36,883 nt of DNA from Desulfobulbus sp. (GCA_011051875.1 DRKI01000186.1:1-36883), one strand, 5' to 3'. Counted from the stretch's first letter, positions 23,409 through 34,064 are shown. Notes: a model not told the origin generated them from the sequence alone. Program-made: numbers and translations.

Positions 23409-26400
23409 ACCGGTAACCGGCCCGAAACCGCCACCGCCCGGGGTCTCGATCCGGATCCGGTCTCCCGCGCTGGTTCTGATCTCGTTTTTTGCGCCCAGGC
23501 TGATGTGTCGTCCGTCCCTGCGGATGATGGTGTTGCGGCCCCTGGCCCCGGGCTCGCCCCCGGCCAGGCCATAGGGGGCGAACACCCGCCGTTCCGACAG
23601 GATGGAGACCTGCAGGGGCTCGAGAAACTCGATCTCCCGCACCAGGCCGTCGCCGCCCCGGTATTGCCCGGCTCCGCCCGACCCCCTGCGGATGGAGAAT
23701 TCCCTGAGCAGGACCGGGAAACGCTGTTCCAGGACCTCCGGGTCCGTGATCCTGGTGTTGGTCATGTGGGTGTGCACCCCGGACTGGCCGTGCCAGGTGG
23801 GGCCGGCCCCGGCGCCGCCGCCGATGGTCTCGTAATACCCGAATGTCTCGGCGCCGAAGGTGAGGTTGTTCATGCAGCCCTGGGAGGCAGCGGCCATTCC
23901 GAAGGCCCTGAGGACCACGTCCACGATCCGCTGGGAGGTGAGCACGTTGCCGCCCACCACCGCGGCCGTGGGCGATGGCGAGAGCAGGCTGCCCTCCGGG
24001 ATCCTGATCCGCACCGGCCGCAGGCAGCCGTCGTTGAGCGGCAGCTCGCTCTTGATCAGGCAGCGCAGGCAGTAGAGCACCGCTGACCTGGTCACGGCCC
24101 GGGGTGCATTGCAGTTGCCCCAGGTCTCGGGCCCGGTGCCGCTGAAGTCGAACACCGCGCTGCGCCGCTCCCTGTCGATGGTGAGGGCCAGACGGATCTC
24201 GGTGCCGTCGTCCATGAAGTCACGGGCCCGGATTGTGTCTAGCGCGGCCAGCCCGCGTTCCCGCGACAGGAAGACCAGCCTTTCGCGTACCGCCTCCTCG
24301 GCCGCGTCCTGGACATGTTGCATGTAGGCCTGCACCACATCCAGGCCGTAATGCTCCACCATCTCCAGCACCAGCTCCACGCCCTTGGTGTTGGCCGCCA
24401 CCTGGGCCCTGAGATCGGACAGGTTGTCGGCCGGCCGCCGGCTGGGGCTGCTCGCCGGCCGGCCGGGCCCGGTCCTGGTCCGGCCCGGCGCCAGAAGCAG
24501 CTCCAGGACCGCCTCTTCCCGGAATATTCCGTCCCGTACCAGGGTGCAGGATTCGATGCAGGCCCCCTCCTCGGCGAGTTCTTTTGAGTTCGGCGGCATG
24601 GAACCGGGCGAGATGCCGCCGATGTCGGCATGGTGGCCGCGGCTGGCAAGCCAGAAGATGATATCGTCATTGCGGAAGACCGGCGTTATGACGGTCATGT
24701 CGGGCAGGTGGCTGCCGCCGGCCGCCGGATGGTTGGACAGAAGCACGTCGCCGGGCCGGATGTCGTCGCCCCGGCGCCGGATCTGCTCCCGTACCGCCTC
24801 GCCCATGGAGCCGAGGTGGATGGGCACGTGCGGGGCATTGGCCACCAGGTCGCCGGCGGCGTTGAACAGGGCGCAGGAGAAGTCACGCCGCTCCTTGATA
24901 TTGGTGGAGATGGCCGTCTTCTCGAGCATTCTTCCCATCTGCTCGGCAATGGACATGAACAGGTTGCTGAAGATGGCAAGCTGGACAGGGTCGACCCGGG
25001 TGGAGGGAGCCCGCTGCCCGGTCTCCGGTTCCACCGTGATCCTCACGTCGCCATACTCGGTGATCCGTGCCGTGCAGCGCGGTTCCACCAGGATGGTGGT
25101 GGTGTCCTGGATCAGGATGGCCGGGCCGGGGATCTCGTGGAACAGGGGCAGGGCGTCCAGCCGGTAGACCGGGGTCTCGTGCCAGCGGCCGTCAAGGTGG
25201 CAGTCCCTGGTGCCGAGCAGGGCGGCCCCGGCATCCCTGCCCGCGGCCGGGGGTCTGCGTCGCTGCAGACCGCTGCTCCTGCCGACGGAACGGACCCGTA
25301 GGTCGTCCACCAGGATCTCCCGGTCCTGGAGGGTAAAACCGAACTCCCGCCGGTAGGCCCGGCAAAAGGCGCCGGCAAAGTCCCGGTCACCCGGTTCTGC
25401 GATCATCAGGGCCGTGTCCGTGCCCTGGTAGCGGAGATTGAGATAGCGCCGCGTGCAGATGGCCCCCTCGGCAAAGCCCTGGTCGCGCAGTTCCTGCCGG
25501 GTCAGGGTGACCAGCCTGTCCAGGCCGGTCCGGATCCGGTCCAGGTTCCCGGGGCTGAGGGTCAGGGAGGCCGGCTGCTGCCGCTCGCTCACCACGTCGG
25601 CCCGGCCGATGCCGTAGGCCGACAGGATGCCGGAGAAGCGGTGGATGAAGATGGTCCTGATTCCCAGCCTGCGGGCGATGCCGCAGCAGTGCTGGGGCCC
25701 GGCGCCGCCAAAGGTGGCCAGCACATGTTCCTTGATGTCAAAGCCACGCTGGACCGAGATCTCCCGGATGGGCCGGACCATGACCTCGTTGGCCACGTCG
25801 ATGAAGCCCTGGGCCACCTCTTCCACGGTCAGTGGGGGCCGGCCCTTTTTGCGGTAACAGGTGTTGATCGTCTCGGCCAGGGCCGCCATGGCCTGCCGGG
25901 CCGCTTCGAGATCCAGGGGCTGGTCCTCGCCGGGCCCGAAGATGCGGGGGAAGAAATCGGCCTGGATCCGGCCCAGGACCAGGTTGGCGTCGGTGATGGC
26001 GAGGTGACCGTTTTTCCGGTAGCAGACCGGGCCGGGATGGGCGCCGGCCGACTCCGGTCCCACCACGAACATGCTGTTGGTAAAGAAGAGACGGCTGCCG
26101 CCGCCGGCGGCCACGGTCCTGATGTCGAGCTGCGGCGCCCGGATGCGGACGCCGGCTGTCCTGTTTTCCAGGCGCAGTTCGTAGTCACCGGCAAAGCGGG
26201 AGACATCGGTGGAGGTACCGCCCATGTCGAAGCCGATCACCGGCCGCGGATCGTGCGGATCAAAGGCCGTGCTGGCATAGCCGACCACGCCGCCGGCAGG
26301 GCCGGAGAGGATGGCCCGGGAACCGCTGAACCGCCCGGCGTCGGTGAGACCGCCGTCCGACTGCATGAAGAGGAGGCTGGTCCCCTGCAGCCGGTTGCTG

Positions 26401-27176
26401 AACCGTTTGCGGAACCCGGACAGGTAGCTGCGGATGTGGGGATTGAGGTAGGCGTCCACCAGGGTGGTGTCGCCCCGGGCCACGATCCTGATCATGGGTA
26501 TGACCTCGCTGGAGAGCGAGACCTGGTCAAAGCCCATCTCCCTGGCCAGGCGGCCGGCGGCCTGTTCATGGCCTGGCCAGGCATAGCCGTGCATGAAGAC
26601 GATGGCCACGCTGGTGATCCCGCGCGCCCGGATCGTCTCCAGCTCCCCGCGCAGGGCGGCAAGATCAATGGGGCGCAGGATCAGGAAGCGGTCGCCGGTG
26701 ACGCCGCGGACCACCTGCGTGTCCCCTTGGTCTTCGTCCGGCCGCAGCAGCCTGATCCGTTCGTCCACCTCCACCACCTCGCGGTGGAGGATCTCCGGCC
26801 TCCGGATCTCCAGGTCAAAGAGATCGGGACGGTCCTGGTAGCCGATGCGCAGGATGTCCCTGAAGCCCCTGGTCACCAGCAGGGCACAGGGCGCGCCTTT
26901 GCGCTCCAGGAGGGCATTGGTGGCCACCGTGGTACCCATCCGGATCCAGTCGATGCACTCCTCGGCCACCCGGTCCGGCGACACGGGCCGGCCGAGTACT
27001 TCCTCCAGGATACGGCGGATGCCCTCCCTGGGCGCGTCCTCGTAGTTGTCAGGATCCTCGGACAGCAGCTTGACGATTCTGAACCCCGGCTCGCCGGGAA
27101 CCTCGGCATAGACATCGGTGAAGGTGCCGCCCCGGTCGATGGAGAAGCGGAACCCATTTAGTGGTTTTACGGACAT
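23196..27176 (-). CDS. Fused HyuA-HyuB protein (5-oxoprolinase/hydantoinase family)
   Basis: From ATG 27176 ([22 protein letters not shown]) the frame encodes 1326 residues. The N-terminal half (about 1-700) is HyuA-like: [34 protein letters not shown], the nucleotide-fold motifs GGVVGYAS and [16 protein letters not shown], and [11 protein letters not shown]. The C-terminal half (about 735-1258) is HyuB-like: [64 protein letters not shown] and the closing TPGGGGFG. Fusion and order match ATP-dependent 5-oxoprolinase, which opens pyroglutamate to glutamate, but hydantoinase-like or related carboxylating activities cannot be excluded. Family members normally end just after GGGG-F/Y-G. Here about 67 more residues, acidic and low in hydrophobics, continue antisense to pit. 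No strong Shine-Dalgarno precedes ATG 27176; it is divergent from the exported-protein gene. Confidence 0.88.
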   Translation of the reverse strand: MSVKPLNGFRFSIDRGGTFTDVYAEVPGEPGFRIVKLLSEDPDNYEDAPREGIRRILEEVLGRPVSPDRVAEECIDWIRMGTTVATNALLERKGAPCALLVTRGFRDILRIGYQDRPDLFDLEIRRPEILHREVVEVDERIRLLRPDEDQGDTQVVRGVTGDRFLILRPIDLAALRGELETIRARGITSVAIVFMHGYAWPGHEQAAGRLAREMGFDQVSLSSEVIPMIRIVARGDTTLVDAYLNPHIRSYLSGFRKRFSNRLQGTSLLFMQSDGGLTDAGRFSGSRAILSGPAGGVVGYASTAFDPHDPRPVIGFDMGGTSTDVSRFAGDYELRLENRTAGVRIRAPQLDIRTVAAGGGSRLFFTNSMFVVGPESAGAHPGPVCYRKNGHLAITDANLVLGRIQADFFPRIFGPGEDQPLDLEAARQAMAALAETINTCYRKKGRPPLTVEEVAQGFIDVANEVMVRPIREISVQRGFDIKEHVLATFGGAGPQHCCGIARRLGIRTIFIHRFSGILSAYGIGRADVVSERQQPASLTLSPGNLDRIRTGLDRLVTLTRQELRDQGFAEGAICTRRYLNLRYQGTDTALMIAEPGDRDFAGAFCRAYRREFGFTLQDREILVDDLRVRSVGRSSGLQRRRPPAAGRDAGAALLGTRDCHLDGRWHETPVYRLDALPLFHEIPGPAILIQDTTTILVEPRCTARITEYGDVRITVEPETGQRAPSTRVDPVQLAIFSNLFMSIAEQMGRMLEKTAISTNIKERRDFSCALFNAAGDLVANAPHVPIHLGSMGEAVREQIRRRGDDIRPGDVLLSNHPAAGGSHLPDMTVITPVFRNDDIIFWLASRGHHADIGGISPGSMPPNSKELAEEGACIESCTLVRDGIFREEAVLELLLAPGRTRTGPGRPASSPSRRPADNLSDLRAQVAANTKGVELVLEMVEHYGLDVVQAYMQHVQDAAEEAVRERLVFLSRERGLAALDTIRARDFMDDGTEIRLALTIDRERRSAVFDFSGTGPETWGNCNAPRAVTRSAVLYCLRCLIKSELPLNDGCLRPVRIRIPEGSLLSPSPTAAVVGGNVLTSQRIVDVVLRAFGMAAASQGCMNNLTFGAETFGYYETIGGGAGAGPTWHGQSGVHTHMTNTRITDPEVLEQRFPVLLREFSIRRGSGGAGQYRGGDGLVREIEFLEPLQVSILSERRVFAPYGLAGGEPGARGRNTIIRRDGRHISLGAKNEIRTSAGDRIRIETPGGGGFGPVTGSGADHLAQHVEEEKLAGDKEDDRHDGGRGHGEEPGAEDGGDDASVDAAEPAGQADPQDGADQGMGGGYGQ

Positions 27177-27332
27177 GGGCTTTGTGCTAGACTGCAGAAA
27201 GAGGATCGTGTCCCGGCCGTCCGGGCCGGGAATCTTCTTGACACCCGCGGCCACGCCTGGTATCAGACGGCAACCCGGCCGGGTGCGGACAGGGCCGGCA
27301 GCGCCGGGTGAATTCCTCAGCAACGGTATAGC

Positions 27333-27962
27333 ATGTCACGAATCTATCTGCAGAGTTTTTTTATATTTTTCCTGGTCTGCCTTCCTGTGGCCGTTCCCGG
27401 TTTCGCAGCGGTGGAGGCCCCTTCCTCCGCAGCGGCCAGGGACGATGTCCTGGTGACCATCGCAGAGGCGGTCAGGCAGTACAAAGCCGGCGATTATGCC
27501 GGCGCCGTCTCCAACCTGGACTATGCCTCCCAGCTCATCCGGCAGAAGAAGAGCGAGAAGATGAAGGAGCTGCTGCCGCCGCCCCTTGCCGGATGGCAGG
27601 CGGGCGACGCCACGGCCCAGGTCATGGGCACGGCCGTGTTCGGCGGCGCGCTCACGGTCAGCCGGGAATATAAAAAAGGACCCTCCTCGGTGTCCATAGA
27701 AATTGTCTCGGATTCACCCGTACTGCAGCAGGTCATGATGATGATCAAGAACCCCATGTTTGCCGGGGCCGGCGGCGGTCACCTGGAGACGATCAAGGGC
27801 CAGCGGGCCATTGTCAAGTACGATGACCAGAGCCGCAGCGGTGATGTCAATATCGTGGTGGCCGGCCGTTTCATGGTCACGGTCAAGGGACGGCAGGTGA
27901 CCAAGGACGAGCTGGTGGCCTATACCAGGGCCATAGATTTCAAGGCCCTGGCCGGCGGTTGA
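27333..27962 (+). CDS. Exported protein of unknown function
   Basis: The 209-residue product has a clear signal peptide: MSR, a hydrophobic core at about 6-22, then a likely cleavage after GFAA near residue 26. The mature part starts with an amphipathic helical stretch, DVLVTIAEAVRQYKAGDYAGAVSNLDYASQLI (a single TPR-like hairpin, about 38-70). A globular alpha/beta portion follows with PPLAGWQAGDATAQ, a Ser-rich strand VSIEIVSDSPVLQQVMMMI, GQRAIVKYDD and a final VAYTRAIDFKAL. I recognise it only as a conserved proteobacterial periplasmic family without an assigned role. There is no visible Shine-Dalgarno before ATG 27333, and TATAGC sits immediately upstream. It is divergent from the oxoprolinase-type gene and followed by a strong terminator. 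Confidence 0.82.
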   Translation: MSRIYLQSFFIFFLVCLPVAVPGFAAVEAPSSAAARDDVLVTIAEAVRQYKAGDYAGAVSNLDYASQLIRQKKSEKMKELLPPPLAGWQAGDATAQVMGTAVFGGALTVSREYKKGPSSVSIEIVSDSPVLQQVMMMIKNPMFAGAGGGHLETIKGQRAIVKYDDQSRSGDVNIVVAGRFMVTVKGRQVTKDELVAYTRAIDFKALAGG

Positions 27963-28425
27963 CGGGGCAGGCCGCGTGGTTCGCCCTCTCCGCGCGGGGC
28001 CGGGACCTGAGGGTCCCGTGCCGGGGATACCCGGGCACAGGGAGGGCAGGAGATCGTTTCTCCCGGGGAGTGCTGCAGAGGTTTTTCCCGTGCGAGAACG
28101 GAACCCCTGTTACACCTGGTGTAGAATTGGCCTTCTTCCGGTAACAGGGGTTTTTTTTATCAGGACCTTGATGGAGCGGTTTCCACTTTGCCCCGGGATG
28201 CGGGCCCTGTGGTGTTTTATCGGGGTTCAGCCAGCATGGAACACCGCACGGGGAAGCAGACCGGGGCATGATGGACGTCCCGGAAGGTTTCATCCATCTG
28301 CAACTTTTAAAAAAGAGAAGCCGTTGTTCATAACCAGTCGCAGACGGCCGAAACGCTCAAGCCAGGGTACGGTTTCAGCCCGCCGCCGGGCGGTGCGGCG
28401 ACTGCCCTGAAGCCAGGAGAAAGAC
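27963..28425. other. 463-bp intergenic region with GC hairpins and a terminator
   Basis: After the exported-protein stop come two GC stem-loops without U-tracts: CGGGACC/GGTCCCG (28001-28018) and an interrupted GTGCC.../...GGCAC (about 28018-28038). The strong terminator at 28102-28158 follows. The remaining 267 bp before the 61-residue gene contain an AT-rich patch (28303-28314) but no promoter or gene I can support. Confidence 0.5.
28102..28158 (+). terminator. Rho-independent terminator with 12-bp perfect stem
   Basis: AACCCCTGTTAC (28102-28113) pairs perfectly with GTAACAGGGGTT (28141-28152), and the T run extends to 28158. The loop is unusually long (27 nt) and contains TACACC-T-GGTGTA (28111-28123). 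That inner palindrome shares three bases with the outer stem, so the two helices cannot both form completely. Confidence 0.85.
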
Positions 28426-28611
28426 GTGGCTGCGGACAAGGAGAAAAACCGGCAGCAGTATAACCGGCCCATCACCGACGAGGCGATTTTCAAGGTCACC
28501 AAGGAGATCGTGGTCAAGTTCATCGAGGTCGGCCGCCTGACACCGGCCAACTTCGAGGAGGCCTACGAGAAGATCTATGCCACGGTCAGACGGTCGGTGC
28601 GTGACGAATGA
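28426..28611 (+). CDS. Small conserved-looking protein coupled to mpl
   Basis: GTG 28426 follows CCAGGAGAAAGAC. The 61-residue product is hydrophilic at its N-terminus (MAADKEKNRQQYNRP), then has a compact amphipathic helical part, ITDEAIFKVTKEIVVKFIEV, GRLTPANFEEAYEKIYATVRRSV. There are no Cys and no signal peptide. The stop overlaps the ATG of mpl (ATGA, 28608-28611), implying translational coupling. The function is unknown; a role in cell-wall recycling is only suggested by position. The clear ribosome site and overlap support it as a real gene. Confidence 0.8.
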   Translation: MAADKEKNRQQYNRPITDEAIFKVTKEIVVKFIEVGRLTPANFEEAYEKIYATVRRSVRDE

Positions 28612-30050
28612 GTGATGAGGCCAGGCTCGACCCGGCGCTGAACCGGCTGCCGGCCGGGGTGCATCATATCCACGTTATGGGGATCTGCGGTACCGGTATG
28701 GCCGCCCTGGCCGGGATGCTGCAGGACGAGGGGTTCCGTGTCACCGGATCGGACAGCAATGTCTATCCACCCATGTCCGATTTCCTGGCCGGTGCCGGGA
28801 TCGACGTGCTTGACGGCTATGACGCCCGCAACCTGGAGCCGCGGCCGGACCTGGTCATTGTCGGCAACGTCATCCGCGCGGTCAACCCGGAGGCGGTCCG
28901 CCTGGCCGAACTGGAGATCCCTTATCTCTCCATGCCCCAGGCCCTGGCCGCCTTTTTCCTCCAGGCCCGCAGGCCACTGGTGGTGGCCGGGACCCACGGC
29001 AAGACCACCACCTCGTCGCTCCTGGCCACGGCCCTGCACCGGGCCGGCGCCGGGCCCGGCTTCATGATCGGCGGCATTGTCGAGGCCTTTGGCCGCAATT
29101 CCCTGGTCGGCTCCGGTCCCTGGTTCGTGGTCGAGGGCGACGAGTACGATACCGCCTTTTTCAACAAGGTCTCCAAGTTCCTGCACTACCGGCCCCACTG
29201 CGCCATCCTCACCTCCATCGAGTTCGACCATGCTGATATCTTCTCTGATCTCGACATGATCAGGGATTCGTTTGCCCGCTTCGTCCGCCTGATCCCCGAA
29301 GACGGGGCCCTGGTCGCCTGTCTCGATGATCCGGTGGTGGCCGGGGTCGCCGGGCTGGCCGCCTGCCCGGTGATCTCTTATGGCACGGGCGATCAGTGTT
29401 GCTGGCAACTCAGGGACCTGGAAGTGGAGGGGTTGAACAGCCGTTTCTCCGTCGTCCGGGACGGCCGACTCTACGGCCGCTTCACCCTGCCCATGCCCGG
29501 GCTCCACAACGGACTCAATGCCCTGGCCGTCATTGCCCTCATGGACCACCTCGGCGTTGGCGTGGAAACCATCGGTATCGGCCTGGCCTCGTTTGAGGGC
29601 GTCAGGCGGCGGCAGCAGGTACGCGGCACGGCCGGCGGTGTCACCGTGATCGACGATTTTGCCCACCATCCCACCGCGGTCCGGGAGACGGTCAGGGCCC
29701 TGCGGCTGGCCTGGCCGGACCGCAGGCTGATCGTGGTCTTCGAGCCCAGGACCAATTCCAGCCGCCGCGCCATATTCCAGGATCAGTACGCCGGCGCCTT
29801 TGACGGCGCCGACCTGGTGGTGGTGCGGGAACACGTCCCCCTGGACAACGTGCCCGCCGGGGAGCAGTTCTCCTCATCCCGCCTGGTCCGGGACCTGGAG
29901 GCGCAGGGGAAGCAGGCCCTCTACTTTCCCGATACCGACGCGATCCTTGATCATCTCGGCGCCCACTGCCGGCAAGGCGACGTGGTCGCCATCCTCTCCA
30001 ATGGCGGATTTGATAATATCCACCAACGGTTACTGTCCCGTCTCCGGTGA
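28608..30050 (+). CDS. mpl: UDP-N-acetylmuramate:L-Ala-gamma-D-Glu-meso-DAP ligase Mpl
   Basis: The 480-residue Mur-ligase family protein has the N-terminal Rossmann motif HVMGICGTGMAALAGML (22-38), the ATP loop VAGTHGKTTTSSLLA (126-140), VVEGDEYDTAFFNK, SIEFDHADIFSD, the LPMPGLHNGLNALAV region and the C-terminal-domain segment VIDDFAHHPTAVRETVRAL. The VEGDEYDTAF and DHADIF motifs point to Mpl rather than MurC. Mpl reattaches the murein tripeptide to UDP-MurNAc, recycling peptidoglycan fragments. Its start overlaps the small upstream gene. Other recycling genes such as ampG or ldcA are not in the window. Confidence 0.94.
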   Translation: MSDEARLDPALNRLPAGVHHIHVMGICGTGMAALAGMLQDEGFRVTGSDSNVYPPMSDFLAGAGIDVLDGYDARNLEPRPDLVIVGNVIRAVNPEAVRLAELEIPYLSMPQALAAFFLQARRPLVVAGTHGKTTTSSLLATALHRAGAGPGFMIGGIVEAFGRNSLVGSGPWFVVEGDEYDTAFFNKVSKFLHYRPHCAILTSIEFDHADIFSDLDMIRDSFARFVRLIPEDGALVACLDDPVVAGVAGLAACPVISYGTGDQCCWQLRDLEVEGLNSRFSVVRDGRLYGRFTLPMPGLHNGLNALAVIALMDHLGVGVETIGIGLASFEGVRRRQQVRGTAGGVTVIDDFAHHPTAVRETVRALRLAWPDRRLIVVFEPRTNSSRRAIFQDQYAGAFDGADLVVVREHVPLDNVPAGEQFSSSRLVRDLEAQGKQALYFPDTDAILDHLGAHCRQGDVVAILSNGGFDNIHQRLLSRLR

Positions 30051-30056
30051 TTTGTC

Positions 30057-30086
30057 TTGACAGGCGGCCCTGCCTGGTTGTATACA
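30057..30086 (+). promoter_or_regulatory. Promoter of pntAA-pntAB-pntB with overlapping palindrome TTGTATACAA
   Basis: A consensus TTGACA (30057-30062) is 18 bp from TATACA (30081-30086), predicting a start near 30093 and a leader of about 175 nt. The -10 lies inside the perfect 10-bp palindrome TTGTATACAA (30078-30087). Such TGTATACA dyads are typical of GntR-family operators, so repression at this site is plausible. Confidence 0.6.
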
Positions 30087-30269
30087 ATTCTGAATAGCCA
30101 TTCATTATTTTTACGGGAACTGCGTCCGTGATTCCGGCCTGCAGATGGTGTCCCGGGCCGGGAAATCTGCGGGAAAACCGGCAGCCCGGTGGAAGGCCCG
30201 CATGCCCCGGAGGGCATTGCTGCCCGGGCTCCGGGAATCAGCCTTTCGGTCATGCCAAGGAGTTGCTCT

Positions 30270-31406
30270 ATGAAGATCGCGGTGATGAAAGAGACTCATC
30301 CGGGTGAGACCCGGGTGCCCATGATCCCGCCCACAGTGGCCAAGCTGGTCAAGCTCGGTGCCGAGGTCGTTGTCGAGACCGGGACCGGGCTGACCTGCCG
30401 TCACCAGGACAGCGACTATACCGCTGCCGGGGCGGTCATCGGTAAGTCGCGGGAGGAGATGCTCGGCAGTGCCGACATGGTGCTCCGGCTGCGCAAGCCG
30501 CCGAAAGAGGAGATCGGGCGGATGAAGCGCGGCTGCATCCATGTCAGTTACCTCGATCCCTTCAACGAGCAGGAACTGGTGGATGCCCTGGTCGAGGCGG
30601 GAATCAGCGCGGTCAGCCTGGAGATGATTCCCCGCTCCACCGTGGCCCAGAAGATGGACGTGCTCAGCTCCCAGGCCAACCTGGGTGGCTATGTGGCGGT
30701 GATCCTGGCCCAGGATCACCTGGACAAGGTCTTTCCCATGATGACCACCCCGGCCGGCACCATCAAGCCGGCGCGGGTCTTCATCATCGGGGTCGGCGTG
30801 GCCGGCCTGCAGGCCATTGCCACGGCCCGCAGGCTCGGCGCCCGGGTCGAGGCCTTTGATACCCGGCCGGTGGTGGAGGAACAGGTCAGGTCCCTGGGGG
30901 CCAAGTTCGTCAAGGTGGACCTGGGCGAGACCGGCCAGACCAAGGACGGCTATGCCAAGGAACTCACCCCGGAGCAGCTCCGGAAACAGAAGGAGGGCAT
31001 GGCCAGGGCCTGCGCCCAGGCCGACGTGGTCATCACCACGGCCCAGCTCTTTGGCCGGCCCGCTCCCCGGATCATCGACCGTCCCATCATCGCCGGCATG
31101 CAGCCGGGCAGCGTCATCGTCGATATGGCGGTGGAGACCGGCGGCAACGTGGAGGGGTCCGAGGTGGACAAGGTGGTGGACATCGAGGGTGTCAAGGTGA
31201 TCGGCCTGGGCAACCTGCCCGGCCGTGTGGCCCGGACCGCGAGCCAGATGTATTCCGCCAACCTGGGCAACTTTGTCGATCATTTCTGGGACCGGGAGGC
31301 CGGAACCTTCCGGCTGGACCTGGAAAACGAGATCATCCGGGGAGCGCTCATCACCCATGACGGCGCCCTGTTCAGTGAGACCTACAAGAGCATCATGAAA
31401 AAGTGA
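30270..31406 (+). CDS. pntAA: NAD(P) transhydrogenase subunit alpha part 1 (PntAA)
   Basis: CAAGGAG at 30257-30263 selects ATG 30270. The 378-residue soluble domain I has the AlaDH/PNT N-terminal MKIAVMKETHPGETRVPMIP, the hydride-transfer region MIPRSTVAQKMDVLSSQANLGGYVAV, the NAD(H)-binding VFIIGVGVAGLQAIATARRLGARVEAFD, and the RQD-loop region. The PNT-specific PGRVARTASQMYSANLGN distinguishes it from alanine dehydrogenase. It lacks membrane helices, as expected when domain II is split into a separate subunit. The complex uses the proton motive force to reduce NADP+ with NADH at the inner membrane. It precedes pntAB by 8 bp. Confidence 0.95.
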   Translation: MKIAVMKETHPGETRVPMIPPTVAKLVKLGAEVVVETGTGLTCRHQDSDYTAAGAVIGKSREEMLGSADMVLRLRKPPKEEIGRMKRGCIHVSYLDPFNEQELVDALVEAGISAVSLEMIPRSTVAQKMDVLSSQANLGGYVAVILAQDHLDKVFPMMTTPAGTIKPARVFIIGVGVAGLQAIATARRLGARVEAFDTRPVVEEQVRSLGAKFVKVDLGETGQTKDGYAKELTPEQLRKQKEGMARACAQADVVITTAQLFGRPAPRIIDRPIIAGMQPGSVIVDMAVETGGNVEGSEVDKVVDIEGVKVIGLGNLPGRVARTASQMYSANLGNFVDHFWDREAGTFRLDLENEIIRGALITHDGALFSETYKSIMKK

Positions 31407-31414
31407 GGAACCCC

Positions 31415-31704
31415 ATGGAAGCGGTTTACCTGACCTTTGTCTTTGTCCTGGCGATCTTTCTCGGTTTTGAACTGATCTCCAAGGTTCCGTCCATCCTGCA
31501 CACACCGCTCATGTCCGGGTCCAACGCGATTTCCGGCATTACCCTCATCGGCGCCCTGGCATCGCTGCAGACAGACCACCACGGCTTCACCGCCTTTCTC
31601 GGTACCCTGGCGGTCATCTTCGCCACCATCAACGTGGTGGGCGGTTACGCCGTGACCAACCGGATGCTCGAAATGTTCAAGAAAAAGGATGAGGGAGGTG
31701 CCAA

Positions 31705-31708
<4 letters not shown>
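31415..31708 (+). CDS. pntAB: NAD(P) transhydrogenase subunit alpha part 2 (PntAB)
   Basis: ATG 31415 has TGAGGAA 5 bp upstream. The 97-residue product has three hydrophobic helices (about 3-22, 38-56, 60-78) with the typical KVPSILHTPLMSGSNAISGITLIGAL and INVVGGYAVTNRMLEMFK segments of the 4TM PNTAB part of domain II. It is anchored in the inner membrane with PntB. Its stop overlaps the GTG start of pntB (GTGA), so the subunits are translationally coupled. Confidence 0.95.
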
Positions 31709-33093
<1,385 letters not shown>

Positions 33094-33176
33094 TTCCCGA
33101 CTGGAAACTTGGAGTGCAGGGACATATACTGGAAACGGGATGGTCCTGCTTTCCGGCGGATGGCTGCGTCGGGTAC

Positions 33177-33235
33177 GGGACAGAGGCTGTCCCGCCGCCA
33201 TGGCCGGACTACCGGGAAGATATCTTCCCCGGAAA
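33177..33235. other. Two stem-loops downstream of pntB
   Basis: The 7-bp arms GGGACAG (33177-33183) and CTGTCCC (33187-33193) flank AGG; a further C-G pair at 33176/33194 makes the stem 8 bp. The second is a nearly perfect palindrome centred on GATATC (33212-33232) followed by AAAAA on the plus strand. Neither has a U-tract on the plus strand. They may stabilise the 3' end of pntB mRNA or form part of the leader of the next gene. The rest of 33094-33296 shows nothing I can name. Confidence 0.4.
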
Positions 33236-33296
33236 AACAACAGAAACCAGGGCATTCTTTCCCCGGGACGGAAAGCGGTGCCCGGAGGATGTGGCT

Positions 33297-33515
33297 ATGA
33301 ACAGCAACCAATCCAACAACGCTATATTGTGGCTGCTTGCCGGCATTGTCTGGTTTGTCGTCAATATCCGTGTGGCTGCCGGGATCGGATCAATGACCGA
33401 ACGGGCCTTTGATGGTCTTGTCGGCGGAGTCGTCCTGCTGGTCTCCATCTATTATGGCTGCAAGTTTTTCGGCCTGCTGGATGACGTCAACGATCGGGGT
33501 GACGACTCCAGGTAG
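33297..33515 (+). CDS. Small two-helix membrane protein, function unknown
   Basis: GGAGG at 33284-33288 lies 8 bp before ATG 33297. The 72-residue product has a short polar N-terminus (MNSNQSNN), a hydrophobic helix at about 9-27, a loop with VAAGIGSMTERAFD and a second helix at about 40-60. An acidic tail (DDVNDRGDDSR) follows. This is the shape of a small inner-membrane protein with both ends in the cytosol. I do not recognise a family. It stands alone between the pnt operon and the convergent Hpt gene, with a perfect 14-bp palindrome GGTCCGGCCGGACC (33525-33538) just downstream. Confidence 0.7.
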   Translation: MNSNQSNNAILWLLAGIVWFVVNIRVAAGIGSMTERAFDGLVGGVVLLVSIYYGCKFFGLLDDVNDRGDDSR

Positions 33516-33597
33516 GTGAGAGGGGGTCCGGCCGGACCTCGATCATCGGGGCGCGGGAGTGCGGAGGGAGGGTATCCGGCCCGGCGGTCACCCGGGT

Positions 33598-33951
33598 TCA
33601 GAATGGTGATCTGGGGGCCTGCCTGGTGAAGGAGGCGATCTCTTCCTTGAGCCTGGCCACCTGCTGCGGCAGTTCGGTGACAGCCTGCGGTGTCCCGCAA
33701 CACTGTTCAATGGCATGCGCCATGTCGGCGAGTTCGTGCAGGCCGAGATTGAGCAGGGCCCCCTTGAGCACGTGCCCTGACTTGGCGAGCAGTTCCAGGT
33801 CATTGTCCAGGAGATTTTTTTCCAGGCGCAACATGTGGGTCAGGAGTGTGTCCAGGAAGGCGGGCAGGACGGAATCGATCTTTTCTTCTGGCAGCAGGTA
33901 GGCAGAGCCGAGGTGTTCCCGGATCGTCTGCCGGTATGTTTGCCCTTTCAT
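33598..33951 (-). CDS. Orphan Hpt (histidine phosphotransfer) domain protein
   Basis: The 117-residue, all-helical product carries the Hpt signature SGHVLKGALLNLGLHELADMAHAIE with the phospho-accepting H60, preceded by the helix FLDTLLTHMLRLEKNLLDNDLELL. Length and helix spacing match a single four-helix Hpt module, a phosphorelay intermediate between hybrid kinases and response regulators. No hybrid kinase is encoded nearby; the NtrC-type systems in the window look like direct two-component pairs, so its partners lie elsewhere. It is divergent from tilS and convergent with the two-TM gene. CC x-type adjacent cysteines (C84-C85) near the end of the third helix are unusual but may be incidental. 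Confidence 0.87.
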   Translation of the reverse strand: MKGQTYRQTIREHLGSAYLLPEEKIDSVLPAFLDTLLTHMLRLEKNLLDNDLELLAKSGHVLKGALLNLGLHELADMAHAIEQCCGTPQAVTELPQQVARLKEEIASFTRQAPRSPF

Positions 33952-34064
33952 GGTGTTGCTCCGTTATCTTTCTCTGTCGGCATCCCGCCGGCAATCACCA
34001 ATGATAATGATAGCTCATTTTCTTTCGCCCTTCAACGTGTTCCCGGCCCCTGCTCCGGACACAT

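Noticed and set aside
25641-27161. 506-codon open frame opposite the oxoprolinase-type gene
   Set aside because: The G/D/E/Q-rich translation has no motif, while the minus-strand frame matches HyuA throughout.
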